Source of the DNA: Desulfocapsaceae bacterium
Lineage (GTDB): Bacteria; Desulfobacterota; Desulfobulbia; Desulfobulbales; Desulfocapsaceae
Assembly: GCA_029934775.1 (NCBI GenBank)
Contig: JAOZLO010000178.1
Location: 1-6,220 of the forward strand
Length of the DNA: 6,220 nucleotides
Direction: 5' to 3'
Shown here: positions 5,550 through 6,220 of the stretch, in pieces
Numbering within the stretch: position 1 is the first letter of the stretch
Layout of the letters: the number at the start of each line of letters is the position of its first letter
The notes under the pieces: generated by a model
Database searches by the model: none
The model's input: the letters and a program-made list of their open reading frames with translations, nothing else
Told to the model about the DNA's origin: nothing
Program-made: the position numbers and the translations under genes

Positions 5550-6220
5550 TTAAATTCCTCTGCCTTTTTTTACCTCAGTCTCTATCTTTTCTATAAATTC
5601 AGGGACTGTCATGGGCGGAAGATTTTTGCCGTCACGAAGACGGACGGTTACTGTACCATTTTCTTTTTCTTTGTCACCAACTATGAGCATGTATGGTATT
5701 TTATTTACCTGTGCTTCTCTGATTTTATAGTTCAGTTTTTCATTGCGCAAATCTTTTTCAACCCGTAATCCTGCTTTGCGAAATTGTTTGAAGGCAGCTT
5801 CGCAGTAATCAGCCTGGTCGTCAGTGATATTGAGAATCCTTGCCTGAACAGGTGCAAACCAGAGCGGAAATACTCCAGCGTAATGCTCAATCAGAACACC
5901 AATGAATCGTTCCAGAGATCCCATAAGTGCTCGGTGAATCATGATGGGCTGATGTTCATTGTTATCTGAACCCGTGTATGTGAGTTTGAATCGTTCAGGG
6001 AGATTGAAGTCAACTTGAATTGTTGAACACTGCCATGAGCGCCCAAGCTGGTCTTTAATCTTAATGTCGATTTTGGGACCATAGAAAACACCTTCGCCGG
6101 GATCAATCACAAATTTAAGACCTTTTTTCTCAAGAGCAAGCTTGAGGGATTCTGTTGCCAGTTCCCAGCTTTTATCAGACCCAACATATTTTTCAGGACG
6201 AGTCGAAAGGTAGATATCGT
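5550..6220 (-). CDS. thrS: Threonine--tRNA ligase, C-terminal part (5' end outside the window)
   Basis: The frame is open from the right edge to a TAA at 5552-5550, giving 222 residues of a protein of about 640. It charges tRNA-Thr in the cytosol as a class II synthetase. The fragment starts within the catalytic core (YLSTRPEKYVGSD), then GEGVFYGPKID, SWQCSTIQVDFNLPERF and PIMIHRALMGSLERF. The His in that last stretch (fragment residue 95) corresponds to the zinc ligand His511 of E. coli ThrRS, and LGS/MGS-LERF is motif 3 with its ATP-binding Arg. The anticodon-binding domain follows from about residue 122 (APVQARILNITDD) to LRNEKLNYKIREAQ, IPYMLIVGDKE and the end, EVKKGRGI. The GTG at 6110 is only an internal codon, not the start, because homology continues upstream. 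It lies 108 nt before the likely infC start, the standard neighbour. The editing domains and any thrS operator are outside the window. Confidence 0.97.
   Translation of the reverse strand, partial: DIYLSTRPEKYVGSDKSWELATESLKLALEKKGLKFVIDPGEGVFYGPKIDIKIKDQLGRSWQCSTIQVDFNLPERFKLTYTGSDNNEHQPIMIHRALMGSLERFIGVLIEHYAGVFPLWFAPVQARILNITDDQADYCEAAFKQFRKAGLRVEKDLRNEKLNYKIREAQVNKIPYMLIVGDKEKENGTVTVRLRDGKNLPPMTVPEFIEKIETEVKKGRGI

Noticed and set aside
5550..6110. thrS fragment read as a complete 186-residue protein starting at GTG 6110
   Set aside because: ThrRS homology (STRPEK...VGSD) continues in frame upstream to the window edge, so the GTG is an internal Val codon.

Overview
The window is almost entirely one minus-strand gene cluster for translation. 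In transcription order, from the right edge leftwards, it reads thrS (3' part only), infC, rpmI, rplT, pheS, pheT, ihfA and the first codons of a MerR-family regulator cut by the left edge. This is the thrS-infC-rpmI-rplT-(pheM)-pheST-ihfA order known from Escherichia coli, with merR added after ihfA. Modest GC content, a PheS with a four-cysteine insertion, and an ihfA-merR pair after pheST suggest a Desulfobacterota (deltaproteobacterial) organism, perhaps a Desulfobulbales relative. That placement is an inference from protein style and gene order, not a database result.

Right part (about 4500-6220): threonyl-tRNA synthetase C-terminal half, initiation factor IF-3, and ribosomal proteins L35 and L20. 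The best-supported infC start is a rare ATC codon 7 nt after a GAGGAGG Shine-Dalgarno; it gives 180 residues, the same length as E. coli IF-3, whose gene starts with AUU. The infC-rpmI spacer can fold into a long-range helix next to a small hairpin, at the place where L20 autoregulation acts in enterobacteria.

Middle part (594-4165): pheS and pheT encode the two subunits of phenylalanyl-tRNA synthetase. Between rplT and pheS lies a strong intrinsic terminator or attenuator. A 15-codon reading frame ending in two Phe codons overlaps it, at the position of E. coli pheM. pheS itself has no Shine-Dalgarno but has a perfect TATAAT 13 nt upstream.

Left part (1-601): ihfA overlaps pheT by 8 nt. It is followed by a 215-nt spacer with a perfect 17-bp tandem duplication and a neighbouring inverted repeat, then a truncated merR with a probable TTG start.

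No mobile element, CRISPR array, tRNA or rRNA is visible. I see no new biological system; the points of interest are in regulation and start-codon choice.
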